Assembly (NCBI RefSeq): GCF_012396365.1
Contig: NZ_JAAXPG010000026.1
Location: forward strand, 1 to 64,000
Direction: 5' to 3'
Origin: Nocardiopsis alborubida
GTDB taxonomy: Bacteria > Actinomycetota > Actinomycetes > Streptosporangiales > Streptosporangiaceae
Length of the DNA stretch: 64,000 nt
Positions 35,542 through 43,645 of this stretch are shown here, piece by piece. The notes under the pieces were generated by a model that did no database searches, was not told where the DNA came from, and was given only the letters and a program-made list of their open reading frames with translations. The stretch's first letter is position 1. Each line of letters starts with the position of its first letter. The position numbers and the translations under genes were made by a program.

Positions 35542-35894
35542 AGCAGGTGGCCCAGGACGACCAGGGCGCACACCAGCCCCACCGCCAGGGCGGTGACGAG
35601 CGGAAGCACGCTCAGCTTCAGGGCTCCGCCCCGGCTCATGATCCGCTGCACCCGGTACCAGCGCAGCGGGGCGTAGACGGTGATGACCCCGGCCAGCGCC
35701 GCCAGCAGCAGGCCGACCACGGTGCGCGGCCCCTCCTCCCAGCCGAGCGGGAGCAGGTGCAGGACGGCGACGGCACCGGCGAGCAGGGCGAGCGCGGTGC
35801 GCACCCAGGCCAGGAAGGTGCGCTCGTTGGCGAGGGTGAACCGGTAGTCGACGGGAGGACCCGCCGTGTCCCGCGAAGAGGTCTCGGAACCCAT
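35538..35894 (-). CDS. DUF202 (YidH-like) membrane protein
   Basis: The 118-residue protein contains the YidH signature LANERTFLAWVRTALALLAGAV and then two more spans (VVGLLLAALAGVITVYAPLRWY and VLPLVTALAVGLVCALVVLG). It is the first of a two-gene operon of DUF202 paralogues. Confidence 0.88.
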   Translation of the reverse strand: MGSETSSRDTAGPPVDYRFTLANERTFLAWVRTALALLAGAVAVLHLLPLGWEEGPRTVVGLLLAALAGVITVYAPLRWYRVQRIMSRGGALKLSVLPLVTALAVGLVCALVVLGHLL

Positions 35895-36176
35895 CCAGCA
35901 CCCCCTTTCAGCAGGGAAGATCCCGGGTCCGCCCCCGACCCGGCCCGGGCCCGACGCGCGCGGCCCGCGTCCCTCCAGTCGACACTAGCCGCCGACCCTC
36001 TTTCCTCCCAAACAGGTATGTAAGGCGTGTTATGACGTAAAACAACCGGACTGCGGAGCGGCTCACCGGCCCCGGCAGGCATGCGGAACAAACGAACGGG
36101 CACGACCGCTGTAGCACTGAGAGATGGCGGTTGGCCGACGGTCGACACCAACCAACGAACAGATACAGGAGACCAC

Positions 36177-36548
36177 GTGCCCACGGTCGAGCTCACCAAG
36201 GACAACTTCGCGGACACGCTGAAGGACAACGACTTCGTCCTCATCGACTTCTGGGCGGACTGGTGCGGTCCCTGCCGGCAGTTCGCCCCGGTGTTCGAAA
36301 CCTCCTCGGAGAAGCACACCGACATCGTCCACGCCAAGGTGGACACCGAGGCGCAGCGCGAGCTCGCCTTCGAGTTCAAGATCCAGTCCATCCCGACCCT
36401 GATGATCGTGCGTGAGCGCACCGTCATCTACAACGAGCCCGGGGCCCTGCCCTCCGAGGCTCTGGAGAGCCTGATCACGCAGGCCAAGGAACTGGACATG
36501 GAAGAGGTGCGGGAGAAGATCGCCGAGCAGGGCGGCTCGCCCGAGTAG
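36177..36548 (+). CDS. trxA: Thioredoxin
   Basis: The 123-residue protein has a complete thioredoxin fold and the active site WADWCGPCRQF with the vicinal Cys pair, cis-Pro in IQSIPTLMIV, and a slightly extended C-terminal helix. It reduces protein disulfides in the cytoplasm. The GTG start is preceded by AGGAG with 5-nt spacing. In Streptomyces, thioredoxin genes belong to the SigR regulon, and a sigR-like gene lies in this window. I did not find a clear SigR promoter here, so that link stays open. Confidence 0.93.
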   Translation: MPTVELTKDNFADTLKDNDFVLIDFWADWCGPCRQFAPVFETSSEKHTDIVHAKVDTEAQRELAFEFKIQSIPTLMIVRERTVIYNEPGALPSEALESLITQAKELDMEEVREKIAEQGGSPE

Positions 36549-36580
36549 CGCTCCCCGGAGCAGCACGGAACAGACCCGCG

Positions 36581-36622
36581 CGCCCCGGACGCCCCCTCCC
36601 CCGGAGGGCGGCGTCCGGGGCG
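36581..36622 (+). terminator. Terminator after the thioredoxin gene
   Basis: CGCCCCGGACGCC pairs perfectly with 36610-36622. An inner CCCTCC/GGAGGG stem extends it. Confidence 0.7.
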
Positions 36623-37051
36623 TTCGCGCGTCCGGACGGGGACCGGTCCGTGCACCCGCGGCGGCCCACGGGCGGGAATCCGCCCCGTTCTGGCGGGGCC
36701 GCGCCCCACCATGGTGGGACCGAAAAGGGTGGATTAGGAAGACCGAAAAGTCATCAAGAGGTTTGTGGCCGGTCACCTGTCCACCCGTCCGGCGCGCCTC
36801 GGCCCGCCCGTGGCCCGATTCCCCAGGACGGGACGAACCGCACTCCAGAGGCGGTCCGCACCTCCTTCGGTGACGGGAGGACAACGCCTCGCGATCGCGA
36901 CGCCTCCGAGTTCACCGCCCACGTTCACCTTCGCCACGGGGTTCGTTCACCGCTGCTTCATACGGACATATTTGCATGGGGGTCGACCGCGCTCCGCGGC
37001 TCCGGCCGCGCACCTCTCCGCGCACGCACCGTCCGACCCGGAAGTGGCCTC
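36623..37051 (+). other. pstB leader and promoter region
   Basis: No gene is supported in this stretch between thioredoxin and pstB. Its last ~150 bases hold the PHO-box-like promoter described separately. The first ~280 bases show nothing clear. Confidence 0.5.
36910..36972 (+). promoter_or_regulatory. PHO-box-like repeats and pstB promoter
   Basis: GTTCACC occurs three times (36910, 36923 and 36945). The last two are 22 bp apart, twice the 11-bp unit used by actinobacterial PhoP. The third overlaps a -35 position and is followed after 16 bp by CATATT (36967-36972), a fair -10 hexamer. This is how PhoP-activated promoters are arranged in Streptomyces. Confidence 0.65.
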
Positions 37052-37924
37052 ATGTCTGTCAGCAACACCGCCTCCCCTCGCGGCACCGAGACCGGTCGCG
37101 GCGTCGCCCCCGACACCGTCCGGTACAACCGCGAGGTACCCGACCTGGGCGACCCCGTCTTCGACGTCTCCGGGCTCTCCATCTACTACGGCTCCAACAA
37201 GGCCGTGCGCGACGTGGACCTGAAGGTGGGCCCCCGTCAGATCACGGCGATGATCGGGCCGTCCGGCTGCGGCAAGAGCACCGTGCTGCGGACCCTGAAC
37301 CGCATGAACGACCTCATCCCCGGCGCCCGGATCGAGGGGAAGGTCACCTACCACGGCGAGGACCTGTACGCCTCCGAGGTGGACCCCATCGAGGTGCGCC
37401 GCCGGATCGGCATGGTCTTCCAGAAGCCCAACCCGTTCCCCAAGTCGATCTACGACAACGTGGCCTACGGCCCCAAGATCAACGGCGTCCGCGGCAACAT
37501 GGACGACCTGGTCGAGGAGACGCTGACCAAGGCCGCCCTGTGGGACGAGGTCAAGGACAAGCTCAAGGAGAGCGCCTTCGCCCTCTCCGGCGGTCAGCAG
37601 CAGCGCCTGTGCATCGCGCGCACCATCGCGGTCAACCCCGAGGTGATCCTGATGGACGAGCCCTGCTCGGCGCTCGACCCCATCGCGACCCTCAAGATCG
37701 AGGACCTGATGTACGAGCTGGCCAGCGAGTACACCATCGTCATCGTCACGCACAACATGCAGCAGGCGGCGCGCGTGTCCGACCGCACGGCCTTCTTCAC
37801 CGCCGGTGTGGACGACGCGGGCGACCGCTACGGCAGCCTGGTGGAGTTCGACGAGACCGCGACGATCTTCAGCAAGCCCTCCGACCAGAGGACCGAGGAC
37901 TATATCAGCGGTCGCTTCGGCTAA
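37052..37924 (+). CDS. pstB: Phosphate ABC transporter ATP-binding protein PstB
   Basis: The 290-residue protein has the PstB pattern: LSIYYGSNKAVRDV, Walker A GPSGCGKST, VGMVFQKPNPFP-type Q-loop, signature LSGGQQQRLCIARTIA, Walker B VILMDEPCSALDPIAT and the switch His in IVTHNMQQA. It powers the high-affinity phosphate importer with PstSCA. An N-terminal extension of ~35 residues precedes the ABC domain. It is encoded 1.4 kb before pstS with a response regulator gene between, not at the end of pstSCA as usual. Confidence 0.96.
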   Translation: MSVSNTASPRGTETGRGVAPDTVRYNREVPDLGDPVFDVSGLSIYYGSNKAVRDVDLKVGPRQITAMIGPSGCGKSTVLRTLNRMNDLIPGARIEGKVTYHGEDLYASEVDPIEVRRRIGMVFQKPNPFPKSIYDNVAYGPKINGVRGNMDDLVEETLTKAALWDEVKDKLKESAFALSGGQQQRLCIARTIAVNPEVILMDEPCSALDPIATLKIEDLMYELASEYTIVIVTHNMQQAARVSDRTAFFTAGVDDAGDRYGSLVEFDETATIFSKPSDQRTEDYISGRFG

Positions 37925-38080
37925 ACCGCTGGTCTCCGGCTCTCCGACGGACCGGGACCGCTGATCGGAGGGGTCGCTTCGGCCAAACCACCGGCCACCG
38001 GCTCTCCGGAGGGCCGCTTCGGGCGAACCGACGGCCGTACGCCCTCCGGTCGCGACCGCCGACCGGAGGGTCGTTTCGGT
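37910..38080 (+). repeat. Degenerate repeats of the pstB 3' end
   Basis: The last codons of pstB (GGTCGCTTCGG then CTAAACC) reappear in altered form at 37972 (GGTCGCTTCGGCCAAACC), 38012 (GGCCGCTTCGGGCGAACC) and 38069 (GGTCGTTTCGG). Spacing is 40-62 bp and each copy is followed by CTCCGG-type sequence. They look like decayed duplications, or possibly regulatory repeats in front of the response regulator gene. Confidence 0.55.
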
Positions 38081-38141
38081 CAGGCCGGAGCACCCGTCCG
38101 GGACCCCGCCCCCGCTGTTCCTTCGACGAAGTGGACCTCCC

Positions 38142-38936
38142 ATGCCCGCGCTCACAACGTCCGCATCCGTCCCGTTTCCGGGTGCCCCGGTCGAGGACGA
38201 ACTGGTCGAGCGCTCGGAACGGTCGGAGGGACCGCTCCGGGTCCTGCTGGTGGAGCCCGAGTCGGAGCAGTCGCACCAGCTGGTGCTGTCGCTGAGCGGG
38301 CACGACGTGGACATCACGGTGTGCGTGGACGGTGCCGAGGCTCTGCTGCGGGTGGGGATGATGCGACCGGACACCCTGCTCACCAGCGCCACTCCGCCCG
38401 AGGTGGACCTGGAGACGCTGGTGCGGGTGACCCGGCGGGCGACGGACATCCCGATCCTCATCGGGGTGGGCCCCGGCGACTCCCAGCGCGCGATGCGCGC
38501 GCTGGCGGCCGGAGCCACCGCGTGCGTCAACCGCCCCTACCGGATCCCGGAGCTGGCGGCGCTGCTGCGCGGTTCCCTCCCCGGACCGGACGGCGGCGGC
38601 AGCCCGGACGGCACCGTCTCCCCGGCCGCACTGCGCTCGGGCGCCCTGGAGCTGGACGCGCTGGGGCACCGGCTCTTCGTGGACGGCAACCCGGTCAACC
38701 TGGCGCTGCGGGAGTTCGGGATCATGGACTTCCTGCTGAGACACAGCGGCAGGGTGGTCAGCCGTGAGGAGCTGTGGACCGAGGTCTGGCACAAGCCGCT
38801 GCCTCCGGTGAACAACACCATCGCCGTGCACATCCGGCGCCTGCGCCACAAGCTGGGCGACTCCGAGGCACAGCCCAGGTTCATCCACACGGTCCGAGGA
38901 ATCGGCTACCGGCTGGACACGGCGAACGGCGCCTGA
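38142..38936 (+). CDS. OmpR-type regulator with degenerate receiver domain
   Basis: The 264-residue protein has a receiver-like domain (~32-145) and a C-terminal winged-helix domain (~165-262) with LALREFGIMDFLLRHSGRVV, TIAVHIRRLRHKLG and VRGIGYRLD. The receiver lacks the phospho-acceptor: LLTSATPPE has Thr81 where Asp is expected, the acidic pair is Glu-Pro, and the conserved Lys is Arg131 (NRPYR). No sensor kinase is adjacent. It probably acts without phosphorylation. Its position between pstB and pstS suggests control of phosphate genes; this is inference. Confidence 0.87.
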   Translation: MPALTTSASVPFPGAPVEDELVERSERSEGPLRVLLVEPESEQSHQLVLSLSGHDVDITVCVDGAEALLRVGMMRPDTLLTSATPPEVDLETLVRVTRRATDIPILIGVGPGDSQRAMRALAAGATACVNRPYRIPELAALLRGSLPGPDGGGSPDGTVSPAALRSGALELDALGHRLFVDGNPVNLALREFGIMDFLLRHSGRVVSREELWTEVWHKPLPPVNNTIAVHIRRLRHKLGDSEAQPRFIHTVRGIGYRLDTANGA

Positions 38937-39008
38937 GCGGAGAAGAATCGCGGGACGAGGTTCGCCAATTCCTCACAGGGCCCCCGGGTGATACCGACGA
39001 GACCCCTT

Positions 39009-39053
39009 GTTCACCTTCGCGTCACCTAGCTTCGAGACGAACGCGAAGGTGAA
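39009..39053. promoter_or_regulatory. PHO-box-like element with 13-bp inverted repeat
   Basis: GTTCACCTTCG and CGTCACCTAGC (39009-39030) are two adjacent 11-bp PhoP-type units. TTCACCTTCGCGT (39010-39022) also pairs perfectly with 39041-39053, so the same unit appears inverted on the other strand. GCGTCACCTTCGC recurs at 39071-39083. Confidence 0.6.
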
Positions 39054-39210
39054 TCGTCGAATAATCCGACGCGTCACCTTCGCTGCCGGAAAACCGCCGC
39101 GCCGCCCGGGCGTCCACGGCCATACCCGCAGGTCATCACCGCCTGTCCCCTGGACATCACAGAATCTCCGCGAAGCCGAAAACACACACCCGTTATCAAA
39201 TGGTTACCGC

Positions 39211-39232
39211 CATTCACTCCGCATTCACCCTT
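39211..39232 (+). promoter_or_regulatory. Two 11-bp PhoP-type direct repeats before pstS
   Basis: CATTCACTCCG is followed directly by CATTCACCCTT. The 11-bp periodicity and TTCAC core fit PhoP binding units. They lie 106-127 bp before the pstS start. Confidence 0.6.
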
Positions 39233-39337
39233 CTTCTACCATCCCGCCTTCATTTCGATGACACAGCGTCTTCCTGCGCACTTACTGTCGTTTCACGTCA
39301 GCCCCGACAGCGGTGATTCAACGAGGAGAACTACGAC

Positions 39338-40516
39338 ATGCGCAACGGGCGTTCCAAGCTCGCCGTTCTGGCGGCCATCCCCCTGCTCGCGGCGGCGTGC
39401 AGCAGCGGAGGCGACACTGGCGGTGACAGCTCCGGCGGCGGCGGGGGCGACCTCAGCGCCTCCCTGACCGGAGCCGGGGCCAGCTTCCCCGACCCCCTGT
39501 TCCAGGACTGGATCTACACCTACTCCAACGACGTCCAGCCCGGCGTCAGCGTCAACTACCAGAGCGTGGGCTCCGGTGCCGGCGTGGAGCAGTTCCTGGA
39601 GCAGACCGTCGACTTCGGTTCCTCCGAGGAGCCCCTGGGCGAGGAGGACCTCACCGCCGCGGCCGATGCCCGCGGTTGTGAGGCCGTGCAGTTCCCGGTC
39701 GTCTTCGGCGCCGTCGTCATCGCCTTCAACAACCCCGAGCTGGACGGCCTGGTCCTGGACCCGGCGACCATCGCGGCCATCTACGACCGCGAGATCACCA
39801 CGTTCGACGACCCGGCCATCGCCGAGCTCAACCCGGACATGGAACTGCCCGGCGACGAGATCATCCCCGTCCACCGCTCCGACAGCTCCGGCACCACCTA
39901 CGTGTTCTCGCACTACCTGAGCACCGAGGTCGACTCCTGGGCCGACAAGTACGGCGAGGGCAAGGAGATCGAGTGGGCCGACGGCCTGGTCGGCGGCCAG
40001 CAGAACGACGGCGTCGCCCAGGGCATCACCCAGAACCCCGGCGGCATCGGCTACGTCAACCAGTCCTTCGCGCAGGAGGCGGGTCTGTCCGTCGCCCACA
40101 TCGTGAACGAGGACGGCAACCCGATCGAGCCGACCCTGGAGTCCACCATCGCGGCCTCCGAGGAGGCCGAGATCCCGGAGAACTTCCAGTTCGCGATCGA
40201 CAACATCGGCGGCGAGGGCTACCCGATCGCCGGTTCCAACTGGATCTTCACCTACACCTGCGGCTACGAGCAGGCCAACGCCGACGCCATCATCGACTTC
40301 TGGACCTGGGCCCTGACCGACCAGGGCGCCCGCGACCTGGCCGGTGAGCTGGGCTACGCGCCGCTGGGCGAGGAGCTGACCGACCGCGTCGTCGCCGAGC
40401 TGGAGAAGACCAACTCCGAGAACGGCGGCGCCGACGCCGGCGCCGAGGAGGAGGCCGGTTCCGAGGAGAGCGCTGAGGAGAGCGCCCCCGCCGAGGACGA
40501 AGCCGCCACCGAGTAG
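39338..40516 (+). CDS. pstS: Phosphate-binding lipoprotein PstS
   Basis: The 392-residue protein has a lipoprotein signal (MRNGRSKLAVLAAIPLLAAAC, lipobox LAAAC, Cys21), a Gly/Ser linker and the PstS fold: LTGAGASFPDPLFQDW, VDFGSSEEPL, IPVHRSDSSGTTYVFSHYL (phosphate ligands Arg/Ser/Asp/Ser/Gly/Thr) and TQNPGGIGYVNQSFA. The C-terminal ~30 residues are an acidic Glu/Ala tail. It captures phosphate outside the membrane for PstCA. A strong hairpin follows it. Confidence 0.96.
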   Translation: MRNGRSKLAVLAAIPLLAAACSSGGDTGGDSSGGGGGDLSASLTGAGASFPDPLFQDWIYTYSNDVQPGVSVNYQSVGSGAGVEQFLEQTVDFGSSEEPLGEEDLTAAADARGCEAVQFPVVFGAVVIAFNNPELDGLVLDPATIAAIYDREITTFDDPAIAELNPDMELPGDEIIPVHRSDSSGTTYVFSHYLSTEVDSWADKYGEGKEIEWADGLVGGQQNDGVAQGITQNPGGIGYVNQSFAQEAGLSVAHIVNEDGNPIEPTLESTIAASEEAEIPENFQFAIDNIGGEGYPIAGSNWIFTYTCGYEQANADAIIDFWTWALTDQGARDLAGELGYAPLGEELTDRVVAELEKTNSENGGADAGAEEEAGSEESAEESAPAEDEAATE

Positions 40517-40525
40517 GAACGCCCC

Positions 40526-40555
40526 GCGGGGCCGGGAGAGGTCTCCCGGCCCCGC
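40526..40555 (+). terminator. Intercistronic hairpin between pstS and pstC
   Basis: GCGGGGCCGGGAGA pairs with its complement over 14 bp. It starts 9 nt after the pstS stop. Partial termination or mRNA protection here would give more PstS than PstC/PstA, as is usual for binding proteins. Confidence 0.7.
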
Positions 40556-40634
40556 ACGCCTTCTTCCCAACCTCCGCCCCCGTCCCGGGGCGGGACGCTC
40601 TCCACTCCCCACGAAAGCCACAGAGGAGAAGCAC

Positions 40635-41642
40635 ATGTCCACCGAGGCCCGCGAGGCCCCCCAGGCCCCCGAGGACTCCCGGCGGGGGACGCTGAAGTCC
40701 GGTAAGGGGCGCCTGGGCGATCCGATCTTCAAGTGGGCCGTCGCGGCCTGCGGCACCATCGTGCTGGTCATCCTGGCGCTGATGGTCATCCGGACCACCA
40801 GCGAGGCCTGGCCGGTCTTCGCCAAGGAGGGCTTCTTCGGCTTCCTCCTCGGGGAGGACTGGCAGAGCGGCGGCTCGCGCACGGAGATCACAGGCGTCTA
40901 CGGCGCCTGGCCCTTCATCTACGGCACCCTGGTCACGGCGACCATCGCGATCATCATCGCGCTGCCGCTGGCGATCATGGTCGCCGTCTACCTGACCCAC
41001 CTGGCCCCGCGCCGTCTCGCCAAGCCGCTGTCGTACACGGTCGAGCTGCTCGCCGCCGTGCCCAGCGTCATCTTCGGCCTCTGGGGCCTGCACTGGTTCC
41101 TGCCGAACGTGATGCGCCCCTTCTTCGTCTGGCTGGAGAGCACGTTCGGCTGGTTCTTCCTCTTCGAGGGACCGGTGCGCGGCGTCGGCTACCTGCCCGC
41201 GGGCATCGTGCTGGCCATCATGATCCTGCCGATCATGACGGCGCTCATCCGCGAGGTCGTCGTCGTCCAGCCGGTCGAGCAGCAGATGGCCGCCTACGCC
41301 CTGGGCTCCACCCGGTGGGAGGTCATCACCAAGGTGATCCTGCCCGCCAGCTTCTCCGGGATCGTGGCCGCCGCCATGCTGGGACTGGGCCGCGCCCTCG
41401 GTGAGACCATCGCCGTGCTGATGCTGATCGGCGGCACGCAGGGGTGGAGCGGCAGCCTGTTCGGCACCGGAAGCAGCATGGCCTCGCACATCGCCGCGTC
41501 CTTCGGTGAGGCCTCGCCCGAGGTCCGGACGGCGCTGATGGCGATCGGCGTCGCCCTCTTCCTGGTCACGATGATCGTCAACATCCTGGCCCGCGTCATC
41601 GTCTGGCGCCTGGGGCAGTTCACGGGAGACTCCGCCGTATGA
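40635..41642 (+). CDS. pstC: Phosphate ABC transporter permease PstC
   Basis: The 335-residue protein has six membrane spans and the inner-membrane permease EAA-type loop (EQQMAAYALGSTRWEVITKVILPASFSGI in pieces). Typical PstC sequence includes VYGAWPFIYGTLVTATIAII and LGRALGETIAVLMLIGG. It forms the channel with PstA. GAGGAGAAG precedes the ATG. It overlaps pstA by 4 bp (ATGA). Confidence 0.96.
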   Translation: MSTEAREAPQAPEDSRRGTLKSGKGRLGDPIFKWAVAACGTIVLVILALMVIRTTSEAWPVFAKEGFFGFLLGEDWQSGGSRTEITGVYGAWPFIYGTLVTATIAIIIALPLAIMVAVYLTHLAPRRLAKPLSYTVELLAAVPSVIFGLWGLHWFLPNVMRPFFVWLESTFGWFFLFEGPVRGVGYLPAGIVLAIMILPIMTALIREVVVVQPVEQQMAAYALGSTRWEVITKVILPASFSGIVAAAMLGLGRALGETIAVLMLIGGTQGWSGSLFGTGSSMASHIAASFGEASPEVRTALMAIGVALFLVTMIVNILARVIVWRLGQFTGDSAV

Positions 41643-42550
41643 GCACAGCAACCACCACTCCTCCGGAAGCCCGGCACACCCCCCTGGGCCAGCGTTCGCC
41701 CGGCTCCGGCTTCCGCAGGTTCAAGGACCGCTCGGCCTCGGTGGTACTGACCGCCGCGATGGTCCTGGCGATGATCCCGCTGGTCCTCATCATCTTCGAG
41801 GTCACCCGGCGCGGCATCGGCGTCGTCAACCTGGAGTTCTTCACCGCGACCGAGCCCCCGCCGCGGCGCGAGGGCGGCGGGTACGCGGCCGGGTTCTTCG
41901 GCACGCTCTACATCATGGCGCTCGCGGTCGTGATGTCGATCCCCATCGGCATCGCCACGGCCGTCTACGTCGTGGAGTACGGTCCCAACCGCCTGACCGG
42001 CGCGATCCGCTTCTTCACCGACGTGATGACGGGTATCCCCTCGATCTTCGTCGGTCTGTTCGTGTACGGCCTGATCGTGATCGGCTGGGGCAGCATGGGC
42101 TTCGGCACCTTCGCCGGTGCTCTGGCGATCGCCATGATGATGCTGCCGATCGTGACGCGGTCCGCGGAGGAGATGCTGCGGCTCGTGCCCAACGAGATGC
42201 GCAACGCCAGCTACGGCCTGGGCGCGCGCAAGTGGCAGACCATCCTGCACACGGTGCTGCCCGCCGCCGCCCCCGGTCTGACCACCGGCTCGATGCTGGC
42301 CGTCGCCCGCGGTATCGGTGAGACCGCCCCGCTGCTGCTGACCGCGTTCGGAACCGGCCTGGTGGTGACCGCCTTCCAGGGCGAGCCGCAGGGCGCCGTG
42401 CCGATGCAGCTGTACCGGGGGGCCATGCAGCCCTTCGAGGCCGGTATCGACCGCGCCTGGGGCGCTGCCCTGTGCCTGTTCCTGCTGGTGCTGCTGTTCA
42501 CCGTGATCGCGCGGTGGATCGGCTCGCGGGCCTCCGTGGGCAGCCGCTGA
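41639..42550 (+). CDS. pstA: Phosphate ABC transporter permease PstA
   Basis: The 303-residue protein has six spans. PstA-typical segments are FFGTLYIMALAVVMSIPIGIATAVYV, TGIPSIFVGLFVYG, EMLRLVPNEMRNASYGLGARKWQTI and VARGIGETAPLLLTAFG. It pairs with PstC and is driven by PstB. Translation is coupled to pstC. Unlike in most operons, pstB does not follow. Confidence 0.96.
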   Translation: MSTATTTPPEARHTPLGQRSPGSGFRRFKDRSASVVLTAAMVLAMIPLVLIIFEVTRRGIGVVNLEFFTATEPPPRREGGGYAAGFFGTLYIMALAVVMSIPIGIATAVYVVEYGPNRLTGAIRFFTDVMTGIPSIFVGLFVYGLIVIGWGSMGFGTFAGALAIAMMMLPIVTRSAEEMLRLVPNEMRNASYGLGARKWQTILHTVLPAAAPGLTTGSMLAVARGIGETAPLLLTAFGTGLVVTAFQGEPQGAVPMQLYRGAMQPFEAGIDRAWGAALCLFLLVLLFTVIARWIGSRASVGSR

Positions 42551-42708
42551 CGATCCGCCCCCGTGGGGCCGTGTGCCGGAGAGCCCTCCGGTGCGCGGCC
42601 CCTTCGGCTCTGCGGGCCGCACCGGTGCCCGCCCGGCTTCCCGAACCGCCCCCTCACCGGTAATCTTGCGCCGGACCCGCCACCGCGACTCCCTGGAGAC
42701 GAACGCAG

Positions 42709-42927
42709 ATGCCCGACACCAACGAGTACGCGACGACCTTCGCGTTCGTCGACGCCGACAGCGACGGCCGCATCTCCGCCCAGGAGTACGCCGACCTGAT
42801 GCACCGCCTGGGGGACAGCTGCACCGAGGAGCAGGCCCTGCGGGCGATCGAGGCCATGGACCAGGACGGCGACGGGCTGGTCACCCTGGACGAGTTCACG
42901 GCCTACATGTCCGACACCAGGGGCTGA
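42709..42927 (+). CDS. Small EF-hand calcium-binding protein
   Basis: The 72-residue protein consists of two EF-hands: FVDADSDGRISAQEY (~13-27) and MDQDGDGLVTLDEF (~49-62). Each has the D-x-D-x-D-G and closing Glu. Small EF-hand proteins (calerythrin-like) buffer or sense calcium in actinomycetes. GGAGACG lies before the ATG. The HAD gene starts 7 nt downstream, so they form an operon. Confidence 0.9.
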   Translation: MPDTNEYATTFAFVDADSDGRISAQEYADLMHRLGDSCTEEQALRAIEAMDQDGDGLVTLDEFTAYMSDTRG

Positions 42928-42934
42928 GCCCCCG

Positions 42935-43618
42935 ATGGGCCCGCCCTACGGCGCCGTCCTGTGCGACGTCGACGGGGTGCTGCGCCTGTGGCCCCCGGAC
43001 GCCATGCCAGGCGTCGACCGGGCGTACGGGCTCGCTGAGGGGACACTGGCGGCCACCGCCTTCCACCCCGACCTCCTGCTGCCCGCGATCACCGGACGCG
43101 TGTCCGACGAGGAGTGGCGCGAGGGCGTCGCCCTGGCGCTGGCCGACCGCTGCGGCGGTCAGGAGCGCGCCCGCGCCCTGGTCGCGGACTGGACCGCGAT
43201 CCCCGGCACGGTGAACCAGGAGATGGCGGGCCTGCTGACCGCCGTGAACAGGCACGTTCCGGTGGTGCTGGTGTCCAACGCGACCACCCGCCTGGAGTCC
43301 GACCTGGCGGCGCTCGGCCTGGACGGGGTCGCCCTCGACGTCGTCAACAGTTCGCGGGTGGGTGTGGCCAAGCCGGATCCGGAGTTCTACCGGATCGCGG
43401 AGGAGAGCGTCTCCGGAACGCGCTCGGGCGCCTTCACGGGCGCTCCCGTCCTCTTCGTCGACGACACGCCGGAGAACGTGGCCGCCGCCGAGGACGCCGG
43501 ACTGTCCGCGCTGCTCTGGGGAAGGGACGACGTGCTCGGGCACCTGGCCGCGGTCCTGCCCGAGGGGGACCGCGGACCCCGGGCGCACGTGCGTGTGCCC
43601 GGGGAGGCGCCGAACTGA
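42935..43618 (+). CDS. HAD-superfamily hydrolase
   Basis: The 227-residue protein has HAD motif I DVDGVL (AVLCDVDGVLRLW), motif II VLVSNATT, motif III Lys in GVAKPDPEFY and motif IV LFVDDTPENVAAAEDAG. The cap is of the helical C1 type. It should be a phosphatase or dehalogenase-like enzyme acting on a small molecule. It is co-transcribed with the EF-hand gene. Confidence 0.9.
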   Translation: MGPPYGAVLCDVDGVLRLWPPDAMPGVDRAYGLAEGTLAATAFHPDLLLPAITGRVSDEEWREGVALALADRCGGQERARALVADWTAIPGTVNQEMAGLLTAVNRHVPVVLVSNATTRLESDLAALGLDGVALDVVNSSRVGVAKPDPEFYRIAEESVSGTRSGAFTGAPVLFVDDTPENVAAAEDAGLSALLWGRDDVLGHLAAVLPEGDRGPRAHVRVPGEAPN

Positions 43619-43645
43619 CAGTGGAACCCGTGTGGAGCCGCCGCC

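Larger units (their letters stand above)
38937..39337 (+). promoter_or_regulatory. pstS upstream region
   Basis: This 401-base gap has no gene. It contains a 13-bp inverted repeat and several TCACC repeats described separately, and is unusually A/T-rich between 39040 and 39260. GAGGAG precedes the pstS ATG. Confidence 0.6.

Noticed and set aside
36061..36176. SigR promoter before thioredoxin
   Set aside because: A GGAAC occurs at 36085, but no GTT lies 16-18 bp downstream.
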